From Cladorhizidae sp. MBARI D1340-BT2 (Eukaryota > Porifera > Demospongiae > Poecilosclerida > Cladorhizidae), in assembly GCA_028752905.1 (NCBI GenBank), contig JAQNBH010000015.1:30502488-30566487 (forward strand): a DNA stretch of 64,000 nt, given 5' to 3'. Positions 1 to 13,999 of this stretch are shown piece after piece (positions within the stretch are counted from its first letter, which is position 1; the number at the start of each line of letters is the position of its first letter). The notes beneath the pieces were generated by a model that was given only the letters and a program-made list of their open reading frames with translations, was not told the DNA's origin and searched no databases. Position numbers and translations under genes: made by a program.

Positions 1-270
1 GAGCTCCGCCTGGTATCTGGTCTTCTGGCTAGATGGCTCAAACCTCTCTTTCAGGGCAGCCAAAACCAGCTCTAGGCTAGCCTGGGTTGCTGTTGATAAC
101 CGTTGGAACGCTGACTGTGCTCGCCCCGTGAGTCGCACCTTGAGCCACTTCAGCTGTGCCTCCTCGTTCCAATCGTTAACGGCCACGACGTTCTGGAAGT
201 GATAGTGCCACTGACTCCAGCTCCCCTCGCCATTGTAAGCGTCTGGTACCACGAGCGGTCTAGCTGCCAT
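1..270 (-). CDS. Gag of a Ty3/Gypsy LTR retrotransposon, N-terminal 90 residues (cut by window edge)
   Basis: Read from 270 down to 1, the frame starts at an ATG 3 nt after the primer binding site and stays open for 90 codons to the window edge. It begins MAARPLVVPDAYNGEGSWSQ and contains the pattern of metazoan Gypsy Gag N-termini: an F/Y-x-G opening, W..W.YHF, KWLKVRLTGRA followed by AFQRL, then ALKERFEP. In this family Gag forms the particle that encloses the element RNA. The start is chosen because it is the first ATG after the LTR and primer site and gives the family's usual N-terminus. Zinc knuckle and pol would lie outside the window. No frame damage is visible in this part. An alternative would be a domesticated Gag-like gene, but the adjoining LTR and primer site argue for a transposon. 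Confidence 0.8.
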   Translation of the reverse strand, partial: MAARPLVVPDAYNGEGSWSQWHYHFQNVVAVNDWNEEAQLKWLKVRLTGRAQSAFQRLSTATQASLELVLAALKERFEPSSQKTRYQAEL

Positions 271-273
271 TCT

Positions 274-297
274 GTTCAAATCCTGCCGACTACGCCA
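274..297 (-). other. Primer binding site (tRNA complement, unusually long)
   Basis: On the minus strand the LTR end CTACA is followed by one T and then TGGCGTAGTCGG and on to TTGAAC, 24 nt in all. Its complement reads like a complete tRNA 3' end: CCA, discriminator G, a 7-nt acceptor strand CGACTAC, a 5-nt T-stem strand CCTGC, the T-loop TTCAAAT and G53. A discriminator G would suit a tRNA-Arg, but the tRNA identity is inference. Confidence 0.65.
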
Positions 298-298
298 A

Positions 299-629
299 TG
301 TAGAAAAGCTCAACTTTGAGAGTTTAGATAGAAGTAGGATTAATGATTCAAATTGGTTGACAAATATCAATCTCAGAAACAACAACAATCTTACAAAAAT
401 GAGCACTCTTATATACTAACTACTTGCACAAATCAGACTATCAAGAACAGGACACCACATCACAGGATATAAGTCAGCATACTCCATAGAGCCAAAAGAA
501 CCACAGGGGTCACAGGACATGACACAATCACCACACAACACATACATAAACACCACAACACCAAACTAACAATCAGCTACACTATGCAAATACATAAATG
601 AATAATAATTCAGTTATTACACTGTTACA
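299..629 (-). repeat. 5' LTR of the minus-strand Gypsy element
   Basis: A 331-bp segment bounded on the minus strand by TGTAACAGTG at 629 and CTACA at 299, giving the TG...CA ends of an LTR. It lies directly between the 18-bp satellite (from 630) and the primer site. A TATATAAG box lies at 415-408 on the minus strand, in a plausible promoter position. The partner 3' LTR is outside the window, so the boundary at 629 rests on the TG end and the abrupt switch to satellite. Confidence 0.65.
408..415 (-). promoter_or_regulatory. TATA box in the LTR
   Basis: TATATAAG on the minus strand, inside the 331-bp LTR and about 110 bp before its end, so it would fit an RNA start within the LTR as in other Gypsy elements. 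Position and sequence only; no start site can be read directly. Confidence 0.4.
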
Positions 630-3600
630 CAAGGACCAGGCCTATCACTAGGACCAGGCCTATCACTAGGACCAGGCCTATCACTAGGACCAGGCCTATC
701 ACTAGGACCAGGCCTATCACTAGGACCAGGCCTATCACTAGGACCAGGCCTATCACTAGGACCAGGCCTATCACTAGGACCAGGCCTATCACTAGGACCA
801 GGCCTATCACTAGGACCAGGCCTATCACTAGGACCAGGCCTATCACTAGGACCAGGCCTATCACTAGGACCAGGCCTATCACTAGGACCAGGCCTATCAC
901 TAGGACCAGGCCTATCACTAGGACCAGGCCTATCACTAGGACCAGGCCTATCACTAGGACCAGGCCTATCACTAGGACCAGGCCTATCACTAGGACCAGG
1001 CCTATCACTAGGACCAGGCCTATCACTAGGACCAGGCCTATCACTAGGACCAGGCCTATCACTAGGACCAGGCCTATCACTAGGACCAGGCCTATCACTA
1101 GGACCAGGCCTATCACTAGGACCAGGCCTATCACTAGGACCAGGCCTATCACTAGGACCAGGCCTATCACTAGGACCAGGCCTATCACTAGGACCAGGCC
1201 TATCACTAGGACCAGGCCTATCACTAGGACCAGGCCTATCACTAGGACCAGGCCTATCACTAGGACCAGGCCTATCACTAGGACCAGGCCTATCACTAGG
1301 ACCAGGCCTATCACTAGGACCAGGCCTATCACTAGGACCAGGCCTATCACTAGGACCAGGCCTATCACTAGGACCAGGCCTATCACTAGGACCAGGCCTA
1401 TCACTAGGACCAGGCCTATCACTAGGACCAGGCCTATCACTAGGACCAGGCCTATCACTAGGACCAGGCCTATCACTAGGACCAGGCCTATCACTAGGAC
1501 CAGGCCTATCACTAGGACCAGGCCTATCACTAGGACCAGGCCTATCACTAGGACCAGGCCTATCACTAGGACCAGGCCTATCACTAGGACCAGGTCTATC
1601 ACTAGGACCAGGTCTATCACTAGGACCAGGTCTATCACTAGGACCAGGCCTATCACTAGGACCAGGCCTATCACTAGGACCAGGCCTATCACTAGGACCA
1701 GGCCTATCACTAGGACCAGGCCTATCACTAGGACCAGGTCTATCACTAGGACCAGGCCTATCACTAGGACTAGGTCCATCACTAGGACTAGGTCCATCAC
1801 TAGGACTAGGTCTATCACTAGGACTAGGTCTATCACTAGGACTAGGTCTATCACTAGGACCAGGTCTATCACTAGGACCAGGTCTATCACTAGGACTAGG
1901 TCTATCACTAGGACTAGGTCTATTACTAGGACTAGGTCTATCACTAGGACAAGGTCTATTACTAGGACTAGGTCTATCACTAGGACCAGGACTATCACTA
2001 GGACCAGGTCTATCAATAGGACTAGGTCTATCACTAGGACTAGGTCTATCACTAGGACTAGGTCTATCACTAGGACTAGGTCTATCACTAGGACTAGGTC
2101 TATCACTAGGACTAGGTCTATCACTAGGACTAGGTCTACTAGGACTAGGTCTATCACTAGGACTAGGTCTATCACTAGGACTAGGTCTATCACTAGGACT
2201 AGGCCTATCACTAGGACTAGGTCTATCACTAGGACTAGGTCTATCACTAGGACTAGGTCTATCACTAGGACTAGGTCTATCACTAGGACTAGGTCTATCA
2301 CTAGGACTAGGTCTATCACTAGGACTAGGTCTATCACTAGGACTAGGTCTATCACTAGGACTAGGTCTATCACTAGGACTAGGTCTATCACTAGGACTAG
2401 GTCTATCACTAGGACTAGGTCCATCACTAGGACTAGGTCCATCACTAGGACTAGGTCCATCACTAGGTCTAGGTCCATCACTAGGACTAGGCCCATCACT
2501 AGGACCGGGTCTATCACTAGGACCGGGTCTATCACTAGGACCGGGTATATCACTAGGACCGGATCTATCACTAGGACCGGGTCTATCACTAGGACCGGGT
2601 CTATCACTAGGACCGGGTCTATCACTAGGACCGGGTCTATCACTAGGACTGGGTCTATCACTAGGACTGGGTCTATCACTAGGACTGGGTCTATCACTAG
2701 GACTGGGTCTATCACTAGGACTGGGTCTATCACTAGGACTAGGTCTATCACTAGGACTAGGTCTATCACTAGGACTAGGTCTATCACTAGGACTAGGTCT
2801 ATCACTAGGACCAGGTCTATCACTAGGACCAGGTCTATCACTAGGAACAGGTCTATCACTAGGACTAGGTCTATCACTAGGACTAGGTCTATCACTAGGA
2901 CCAGGTCTATCACTAGGACTAGGTCTATCACTAGGACTAGGTCTATCACTAGGACCAGGTCTATCACTAGGACTAGGTCTAACACTAGGACTAGGTCTAT
3001 CACTAGGACTAGGTCTATCACTAGGACTAGGTCTATCACTAGGACTAGGTCTATCACTAGGACTAGGTCTACAACTAGGACTAGGTCTACCACTAGGACT
3101 AGGTCTATCACTAGGACTAGGTCTATCACTAGGACTAGGTCTATCACTAGGACTAGGTCTATCACTAGGACTAGGTCTATCACTAGGACTAGGTCTATCA
3201 CTAGTACCAGGTCTATCACTAGGACTAGGTCTATCACTAGGACGAGGTCTATCACTTGGACTAGGTCTATCACTAGGACTAGGCCTATCACTAGGACCAG
3301 GTCTATCACTAGGACCAGGTCTATCACTAGGACCAGGTCAATCACTAGGACCAGGTCTATCACTAGGACTAGGTCTATCACTAGGACTAGGTCTATCACT
3401 AGGTCTAGGTCTATCACTAGGACTAGGCCTATCACTAGGACTAGGCCTATCACTAGGACTAGGCCTATCACTAGGACTAGGCCTATCACTAGGACTAGGC
3501 CTATCACTAGGACTAGGCCTATCACTAGGACTAGGCCTATCACTAGGACTAGGCCTATCACTAGGACTAGGCCTATCACTAGGACTAGGCCTATCACTAG

Positions 3601-6600
3601 GACTAGGCCTATCACTAGGACTAGGCCTATCACTAGGACTAGGCCTATCACTAGGACTAGGCCTATCACTAGGACTAGGCCTATCACTAGGACTAGGCCT
3701 ATCACTAGGACTAGGCCTATCACTAGGACCAGGCCTATCACTAGGACCAGGCCTATCACTAGGACCAGGCCTATCACTAGGACCAGGCCTATCACTAGGA
3801 CCAGGCCTATCACTAGGACCAGGCCTATCACTAGGACCAGGCCTATCACTAGGACCAGGCCTATCACTAGGACCAGGCCTATCACTAGGACCAGGTCTAT
3901 CACTAGGACCAGGTCTATCACTAGGACCAGGTCTATCACTAGGACCAGGTCTATCACTAGGACCAGGTCTATCACTAGGACCAGTTCTATCACTAGGACC
4001 AGGTCTATCACTAGGACCAGGTCTATCACTAGGACCAGGTCTATCACTAGGACCAGGTCTATCACTAGGACCAGGTCTATCACTAGGACCAGGTCTATCA
4101 CTAGGACCAGGTCTATCACTAGGACCAGGTCTATCACTAGGACCAGGTCTATCACTAGGACCAGGTCTATCACTAGGACCAGGTCTATCACTAGGACCAG
4201 GTCTATCACTAGGACCAGGTCTATCACTAGGACCAGGTCTATCACTAGGACCAGGGCTATCACTAGGACCAGGTCTATCACTAGGACCAGGCCTATCACT
4301 AGGACCAGGCCTATCACTAGGACCAGGTCTATCACTAGGACCAGGTCTATCACTAGGACTAGGCCTATCACTAGGACTAGGTCCATCATTAGGACTAGGT
4401 CTATCACTAGGACTAGGTCTATCACTAGGACTAGGTCTATCACTAGGACTAGGTCTATCACTAGGACCAGGTCTATCACTAGGACCAGGTCTATCACTAG
4501 GACTAGGTCTATCACTAGGACTAGGTCTATTACTAGGACTAGGTCTATCACTAGGACAAGGTCTATTACTAGGACTAGGTCTATCACTAGGACCAGGACT
4601 ATCACTAGGACCAGGTCTATCACTAGGACTAGGTCTATCACTAGGACTAGGTCTATCACTAGGACTAGGTCTATCACTAGGACTAGGTCTATCACTAGGA
4701 CTAGGTCTATCACTAGGACTAGGTCTATCACTAGGACTAGGTCTACTAGGACTAGGTCTATCACTAGGACTAGGTCTATCACTAGGACTAGGTCTATCAC
4801 TAGGACTAGGTCTATCACTAGGACTAGGCCTATCACTAGGACTAGGTCTATCACTAGGACTAGGTCTATCACTAGGACTAGGTCTATCACTAGGACTAGG
4901 TCTATCACTAGGACTAGGTCTATCACTAGGACTAGGTCTATCACTAGGACTAGGTCTATCACTAGGACTAGGTCTATCACTAGGACTAGGTCCATCACTA
5001 GGACTAGGTCCATCACTAGGACTAGGTCCATCACTAGGACTAGGTCCATCACTAGGACTAGGTCCATCACTAGGTCTAGGTCCATCACTAGGACTAGGCC
5101 TATCACTAGGACTAGGCCTATCACTAGGACCAGGCCTATCACTAGGACCAGGCCTATCACTAGGACCGGGTCTATCACTAGGACCGGGTCTATCACTAGG
5201 ACCGGGTCTATCACTAGGACCGGATCTATCACTAGGACCGGGTCTATCACTAGGACCGGGTCTATCACTAGGACCGGGTCTATCACTAGGACTGGGTCTA
5301 TCACTAGGACTGGGTCTATCACTAGGACTGGGTCTATCACTAGGACTGGGTCTATCACTAGGACTAGGTCTATCACTAGGACTAGGTCTATCACTAGGAC
5401 TAGGTCTATCACTAGGACTAGGTCTATCACTAGGACTAGGTCTATCACTAGGACCAGGTCTATCACTAGGACCAGGTCTATCACTAGGAACAGGTCTATC
5501 ACTAGGACTAGGTCTATCACTAGGACTAGGTCTATCACTAGGACTAGGTCTATCACTAGGACTAGGTCTATCACTAGGACTAGGTCTATCACTAGGACTA
5601 GGTCTATCACTAGGACTAGGTCTACTAGGACTAGGTCTATCACTAGGACTAGGTCTATCACTAGGACTAGGTCTATCACTAGGACTAGGCCTATCACTAG
5701 GACTAGGTCTATCACTAGGACTAGGTCTATCACTAGGACTAGGTCTATCACTAGGACTAGGTCTATCACTAGGACTAGGTCTATCACTAGGACTAGGTCT
5801 ATCACTAGGACTAGGTCTATCACTAGGACTAGGTCTATCACTAGGACTAGGTCTATCACTAGGACTAGGTCTATCACTAGGACTAGGTCTATCACTAGGA
5901 CTAGGTCCATCACTAGGACTAGGTCCATCACTAGGACTAGGTCCATCACTAGGTCTAGGTCCATCACTAGGACTAGGCCCATCACTAGGACCGGGTCTAT
6001 CACTAGGACCGGGTCTATCACTAGGACCGGGTATATCACTAGGACCGGATCTATCACTAGGACCGGGTCTATCACTAGGACCGGGTCTATCACTAGGACC
6101 GGGTCTATCACTAGGACCGGGTCTATCACTAGGACTGGGTCTATCACTAGGACTGGGTCTATCACTAGGACTGGGTCTATCACTAGGACTGGGTCTATCA
6201 CTAGGACTGGGTCTATCACTAGGACTAGGTCTATCACTAGGACTAGGTCTATCACTAGGACTAGGTCTATCACTAGGACTAGGTCTATCACTAGGACCAG
6301 GTCTATCACTAGGACCAGGTCTATCACTAGGAACAGGTCTATCACTAGGACTAGGTCTATCACTAGGACTAGGTCTATCACTAGGACCAGGTCTATCACT
6401 AGGACTAGGTCTATCACTAGGACTAGGTCTATCACTAGGACTAGGTCTATCACTAGGACCAGGTCTATCACTAGGACTAGGTCTAACACTAGGACTAGGT
6501 CTATCACTAGGACTAGGTCTATCACTAGGACTAGGTCTATCACTAGGACTAGGTCTATCACTAGGACTAGGTCTACAACTAGGACTAGGTCTACCCACTA

Positions 6601-9600
6601 GGACTAGGTCTATCACTAGGACTAGGTCTATCACTAGGACTAGGTCTATCACTAGGACTAGGTCTATCACTAGGACTAGGTCTATCACTAGGACTAGGTC
6701 TATCACTAGTACCAGGTCTATCACTAGGACTAGGTCTATCACTAGGACGAGGTCTATCACTTGGACTAGGTCTATCACTAGGACTAGGCCTATCACTAGG
6801 ACCAGGTCTATCACTAGGACCAGGTCTATCACTAGGACCAGGTCAATCACTAGGACAAGGTCTATCACTAGGACTAGGTCTATCACTAGGACTAGGTCTA
6901 TCACTAGGTCTAGGTCTATCACTAGGACTAGGCCTATCACTAGGACTAGGCCTATCACTAGGACTAGGCCTATCACTAGGACTAGGCCTATCACTAGGAC
7001 TAGGCCTATCACTAGGACTAGGCCTATCACTATCACTAGGACTAGGCCTATCACTAGGACTAGGCCTATCACTAGGACTAGGCCTATCACTAGGACTAGG
7101 CCTATCACTAGGACTAGGCCTATCACTAGGACTAGGCCTATCACTAGGACCAGGCCTATCACTAGGACCAGGCCTATCACTAGGACCAGGCCTATCACTA
7201 GGACCAGGCCTATCACTAGGACCAGGCCTATCACTAGGACCAGGCCTATCACTAGGACCAGGCCTATCACTAGGACCAGGCCTATCACTAGGACCAGGCC
7301 TATCACTAGGACCAGGCCTATCACTAGGACCAGGCCTATCACTAGGACCAGGCCTATCACTAGGACCAGGTCTATCACTAGGACCAGGTCTATCACTAGG
7401 ACCAGGTCTATCACTAGGACCAGGTCTATCACTAGGACCAGGTCTATCACTAGGACCAGGTCTATCACTAGGACCAGTTCTATCACTAGGACCAGGTCTA
7501 TCACTAGGACCAGGTCTATCACTAGGACCAGGTCTATCACTAGGACCAGGTCTATCACTAGGACCAGGTCTATCACTAGGACCAGGTCTATCACTAGGAC
7601 CAGGTCTATCACTAGGACCAGGTCTATCACTAGGACCAGGTCTATCACTAGGACCAGGTCTATCACTAGGACCAGGTCTATCACTAGGACCAGGTCTATC
7701 ACTAGGACCAGGTCTATCACTAGGACCAGGTCTATCACTAGGACCAGGGCTATCACTAGGACCAGGTCTATCACTAGGACCAGGCCTATCACTAGGACCA
7801 GGCCTATCACTAGGACCAGGTCTATCACTAGGACCAGGTCTATCACTAGGACCAGGCCTATCACTAGGACTAGGTCCATCATTAGGACTAGGTCTATCAC
7901 TAGGACTAGGTCTATCACTAGGACTAGGTCTATCACTAGGACTAGGTCTATCACTAGGACCAGGTCTATCACTAGGACCAGGTCTATCACTAGGACTAGG
8001 TCTATCACTAGGACTAGGTCTATTACTAGGACTAGGTCTATCACTAGGACAAGGTCTATTACTAGGACTAGGTCTATCACTAGGACCAGGACTATCACTA
8101 GGACCAGGTCTATCACTAGGACTAGGTCTATCACTAGGACTAGGTCTATCACTAGGACTAGGTCTATCACTAGGACTAGGTCTATCACTAGGACTAGGTC
8201 TATCACTAGGACTAGGTCTATCACTAGGACTAGGTCTACTAGGACTAGGTCTATCACTAGGACTAGGTCTATCACTAGGACTAGGTCTATCACTAGGACT
8301 AGGTCTATCACTAGGACTAGGCCTATCACTAGGACTAGGTCTATCACTAGGACTAGGTCTATCACTAGGACTAGGTCTATCACTAGGACTAGGTCTATCA
8401 CTAGGACTAGGTCTATCACTAGGACTAGGTCTATCACTAGGACTAGGTCTATCACTAGGACTAGGTCTATCACTAGGACTAGGTCCATCACTAGGACTAG
8501 GTCCATCACTAGGACTAGGTCCATCACTAGGACTAGGTCCATCACTAGGTCTAGGTCCATCACTAGGACTAGGCCTATCACTAGGACTAGGCCTATCACT
8601 AGGACCAGGCCTATCACTAGGACCAGGCCTATCACTAGGACCGGGTCTATCACTAGGACCGGGTCTATCACTAGGACCGGGTCTATCACTAGGACCGGAT
8701 CTATCACTAGGACCGGGTCTATCACTAGGACCGGGTCTATCACTAGGACCGGGTCTATCACTAGGACTGGGTCTATCACTAGGACTGGGTCTATCACTAG
8801 GACTGGGTCTATCACTAGGACTGGGTCTATCACTAGGACTAGGTCTATCACTAGGACTAGGTCTATCACTAGGACTAGGTCTATCACTAGGACTAGGTCT
8901 ATCACTAGGACTAGGTCTATCACTAGGACCAGGTCTATCACTAGGACCAGGTCTATCACTAGGAACAGGTCTATCACTAGGACTAGGTCTATCACTAGGA
9001 CTAGGTCTATCACTAGGACCAGGTCTATCACTAGGACTAGGTCTATCACTAGGACTAGGTCTATCACTAGGACCAGGTCTATCACTAGGACTAGGTCTAT
9101 CACTAGGACTAGGTCTATCACTAGGACTAGGTCTATCACTAGGACTAGGTCTATCACTAGGACTAGGTCTATCACTAGGACTAGGTCTACAACTAGGACT
9201 AGGTCTACCACTAGGACTAGGTCTATCACTAGGACTAGGTCTATCACTAGGACTAGGTCTATCACTAGGACTAGGTCTATCACTAGGACTAGGTCTATCA
9301 CTAGGACTAGGTCTATCACTAGGACTAGGTCTATCACTAGGACTAGGTCTATCACTAGGACTAGGTCTATCACTAGGACTAGGTCTATCACTAGGACTAG
9401 GTCTATCACTAGGACTAGGTCTATCACTAGGACTAGGTCTATCACTAGGACTAGGTCTATCACTAGGACTAGGTCTATCACTAGGACTAGGTCTATCACT
9501 AGGACTAGGTCTACCACTAGGACTAGGTCTATCACTAGGACCAGGTCTATCACTAGGACCAGGTCTATCACTAGGACCAGGTCTATCACTAGGACCAGGT

Positions 9601-12600
9601 CTATCACTAGGACCAGGGCTATCACTAGGACCAGGTCTATCACTAGGACCAGGCCTATCACTAGGACCAGGCCTATCACTAGGACCAGGTCTATCACTAG
9701 GACCAGGTCTATCACTAGGACTAGGCCTATCACTAGGACTAGGTCCATCATTAGGACTAGGTCTATCACTAGGACTAGGTCTATCACTAGGACTAGGTCT
9801 ATCACTAGGACTAGGTCTATCACTAGGACCAGGTCTATCACTAGGACCAGGTCTATCACTAGGACTAGGTCTATCACTAGGACTAGGTCTATTACTAGGA
9901 CTAGGTCTATCACTAGGACAAGGTCTATTACTAGGACTAGGTCTATCACTAGGACCAGGACTATCACTAGGACCAGGTCTATCACTAGGACTAGGTCTAT
10001 CACTAGGACTAGGTCTATCACTAGGACTAGGTCTATCACTAGGACTAGGTCTATCACTAGGACTAGGTCTATCACTAGGACTAGGTCTATCACTAGGACT
10101 AGGTCTACTAGGACTAGGTCTATCACTAGGACTAGGTCTATCACTAGGACTAGGTCTATCACTAGGACTAGGTCTATCACTAGGACTAGGCCTATCACTA
10201 GGACTAGGTCTATCACTAGGACTAGGTCTATCACTAGGACTAGGTCTATCACTAGGACTAGGTCTATCACTAGGACTAGGTCTATCACTAGGACTAGGTC
10301 TATCACTAGGACTAGGTCTATCACTAGGACTAGGTCTATCACTAGGACTAGGTCTATCACTAGGACTAGGTCCATCACTAGGACTAGGTCCATCACTAGG
10401 ACTAGGTCCATCACTAGGACTAGGTCCATCACTAGGACTAGGTCCATCACTAGGTCTAGGTCCATCACTAGGACTAGGCCTATCACTAGGACTAGGCCTA
10501 TCACTAGGACCAGGCCTATCACTAGGACCGGGCCTATCACTAGGACCGGGTCTATCACTAGGACCGGGTCTATCACTAGGACCGGGTCTATCACTAGGAC
10601 CGGATCTATCACTAGGACCGGGTCTATCACTAGGACCGGGTCTATCACTAGGACCGGGTCTATCACTAGGACTGGGTCTATCACTAGGACTGGGTCTATC
10701 ACTAGGACTGGGTCTATCACTAGGACTGGGTCTATCACTAGGACTAGGTCTATCACTAGGACTAGGTCTATCACTAGGACTAGGTCTATCACTAGGACTA
10801 GGTCTATCACTAGGACTAGGTCTATCACTAGGACCAGGTCTATCACTAGGACCAGGTCTATCACTAGGACCAGGTCTATCACTAGGAACAGGTCTATCAC
10901 TAGGACTAGGTCTATCACTAGGACTAGGTCTATCACTAGGACTAGGTCTATCACTAGGACTAGGTCTATCACTAGGACTAGGTCTATCACTAGGACTAGG
11001 TCTATCACTAGGACTAGGTCTACTAGGACTAGGTCTATCACTAGGACTAGGTCTATCACTAGGACTAGGTCTATCACTAGGACTAGGCCTATCACTAGGA
11101 CTAGGTCTATCACTAGGACTAGGTCTATCACTAGGACTAGGTCTATCACTAGGACTAGGTCTATCACTAGGACTAGGTCTATCACTAGGACTAGGTCTAT
11201 CACTAGGACTAGGTCTATCACTAGGACTAGGTCTATCACTAGGACTAGGTCTATCACTAGGACTAGGTCTATCACTAGGACTAGGTCTATCACTAGGACT
11301 AGGTCCATCACTAGGACTAGGTCCATCACTAGGACTAGGTCCATCACTAGGTCTAGGTCCATCACTAGGACTAGGCCCATCACTAGGACCGGGTCTATCA
11401 CTAGGACCGGGTCTATCACTAGGACCGGGTATATCACTAGGACCGGATCTATCACTAGGACCGGGTCTATCACTAGGACCGGGTCTATCACTAGGACCGG
11501 GTCTATCACTAGGACCGGGTCTATCACTAGGACTGGGTCTATCACTAGGACTGGGTCTATCACTAGGACTGGGTCTATCACTAGGACTGGGTCTATCACT
11601 AGGACTGGGTCTATCACTAGGACTAGGTCTATCACTAGGACTAGGTCTATCACTAGGACTAGGTCTATCACTAGGACTAGGTCTATCACTAGGACCAGGT
11701 CTATCACTAGGACCAGGTCTATCACTAGGAACAGGTCTATCACTAGGACTAGGTCTATCACTAGGACTAGGTCTATCACTAGGACCAGGTCTATCACTAG
11801 GACTAGGTCTATCACTAGGACTAGGTCTATCACTAGGACTAGGTCTATCACTAGGACCAGGTCTATCACTAGGACTAGGTCTAACACTAGGACTAGGTCT
11901 ATCACTAGGACTAGGTCTATCACTAGGACTAGGTCTATCACTAGGACTAGGTCTATCACTAGGACTAGGTCTACAACTAGGACTAGGTCTACCACTAGGA
12001 CTAGGTCTATCACTAGGACTAGGTCTATCACTAGGACTAGGTCTATCACTAGGACTAGGTCTATCACTAGGACTAGGTCTATCACTAGGACCAGGTCTAT
12101 CACTAGTACCAGGTCTATCACTAGGACTAGGTCTATCACTAGGACGAGGTCTATCACTTGGACTAGGTCTATCACTAGGACTAGGCCTATCACTAGGACC
12201 AGGTCTATCACTAGGACCAGGTCTATCACTAGGACCAGGTCAATCACTAGGACAAGGTCTATCACTAGGACTAGGTCTATCACTAGGACTAGGTCTATCA
12301 CTAGGTCTAGGTCTATCACTAGGACTAGGCCTATCACTAGGACTAGGCCTATCACTAGGACTAGGCCTATCACTAGGACTAGGCCTATCACTAGGACTAG
12401 GCCTATCACTAGGACTAGGCCTATCACTAGGACTAGGCCTATCACTAGGACTAGGCCTATCACTAGGACTAGGCCTATCACTAGGACTAGGCCTATCACT
12501 AGGACTAGGCCTATCACTAGGACCAGGCCTATCACTAGGACCAGGCCTATCACTAGGACCAGGCCTATCACTAGGACCAGGCCTATCACTAGGACCAGGC

Positions 12601-13999
12601 CTATCACTAGGACCAGGCCTATCACTAGGACCAGGCCTATCACTAGGACCAGGCCTATCACTAGGACCAGGCCTATCACTAGGACCAGGCCTATCACTAG
12701 GACCAGGCCTATCACTAGGACCAGGCCTATCACTAGGACCAGGTCTATCACTAGGACCAGGTCTATCACTAGGACCAGGTCTATCACTAGGACCAGGTCT
12801 ATCACTAGGACCAGGTCTATCACTAGGACCAGGTCTATCACTAGGACCAGTTCTATCACTAGGACCAGGTCTATCACTAGGACCAGGTCTATCACTAGGA
12901 CCAGGTCTATCACTAGGACCAGGTCTATCACTAGGACCAGGTCTATCACTAGGACCAGGTCTATCACTAGGACCAGGTCTATCACTAGGACCAGGTCTAT
13001 CACTAGGACCAGGTCTATCACTAGGACCAGGTCTATCACTAGGACCAGGTCTATCACTAGGACCAGGTCTATCACTAGGACCAGGTCTATCACTAGGACC
13101 AGGTCTATCACTAGGACCAGGGCTGTCACTAGGACCAGGTCTATCACTAGGACCAGGCCTATCACTAGGACCAGGCCTATCACTAGGACCAGGTCTATCA
13201 CTAGGACCAGGTCTATCACTAGGACTAGGCCTATCACTAGGACTAGGTCCATCATTAGGACTAGGTCTATCACTAGGACTAGGTCTATCACTAGGACTAG
13301 GTCTATCACTAGGACTAGGTCTATCACTAGGACCAGGTCTATCACTAGGACCAGGTCTATCACTAGGACTAGGTCTATCACTAGGACTAGGTCTATTACT
13401 AGGACTAGGTCTATCACTAGGACAAGGTCTATTACTAGGACTAGGTCTATCACTAGGACCAGGACTATCACTAGGACCAGGTCTATCACTAGGACTAGGT
13501 CTATCACTAGGACTAGGTCTATCACTAGGACTAGGTCTATCACTAGGACTAGGTCTATCACTAGGACTAGGTCTATCACTAGGACTAGGTCTACTAGGAC
13601 TAGGTCTATCACTAGGACTAGGTCTATCACTAGGACTAGGTCTATCACTAGGACTAGGTCTATCACTAGGACTAGGCCTATCACTAGGACTAGGTCTATC
13701 ACTAGGACTAGGTCTATCACTAGGACTAGGTCTATCACTAGGACTAGGTCTATCACTAGGACTAGGTCTATCACTAGGACTAGGTCTATCACTAGGACTA
13801 GGTCTATCACTAGGACTAGGTCTATCACTAGGACTAGGTCTATCACTAGGACTAGGTCCATCACTAGGACTAGGTCCATCACTAGGACTAGGTCCATCAC
13901 TAGGACTAGGTCCATCACTAGGTCTAGGTCCATCACTAGGACTAGGCCTATCACTAGGACTAGGCCTATCACTAGGACCAGGCCTATCACTAGGACCAG

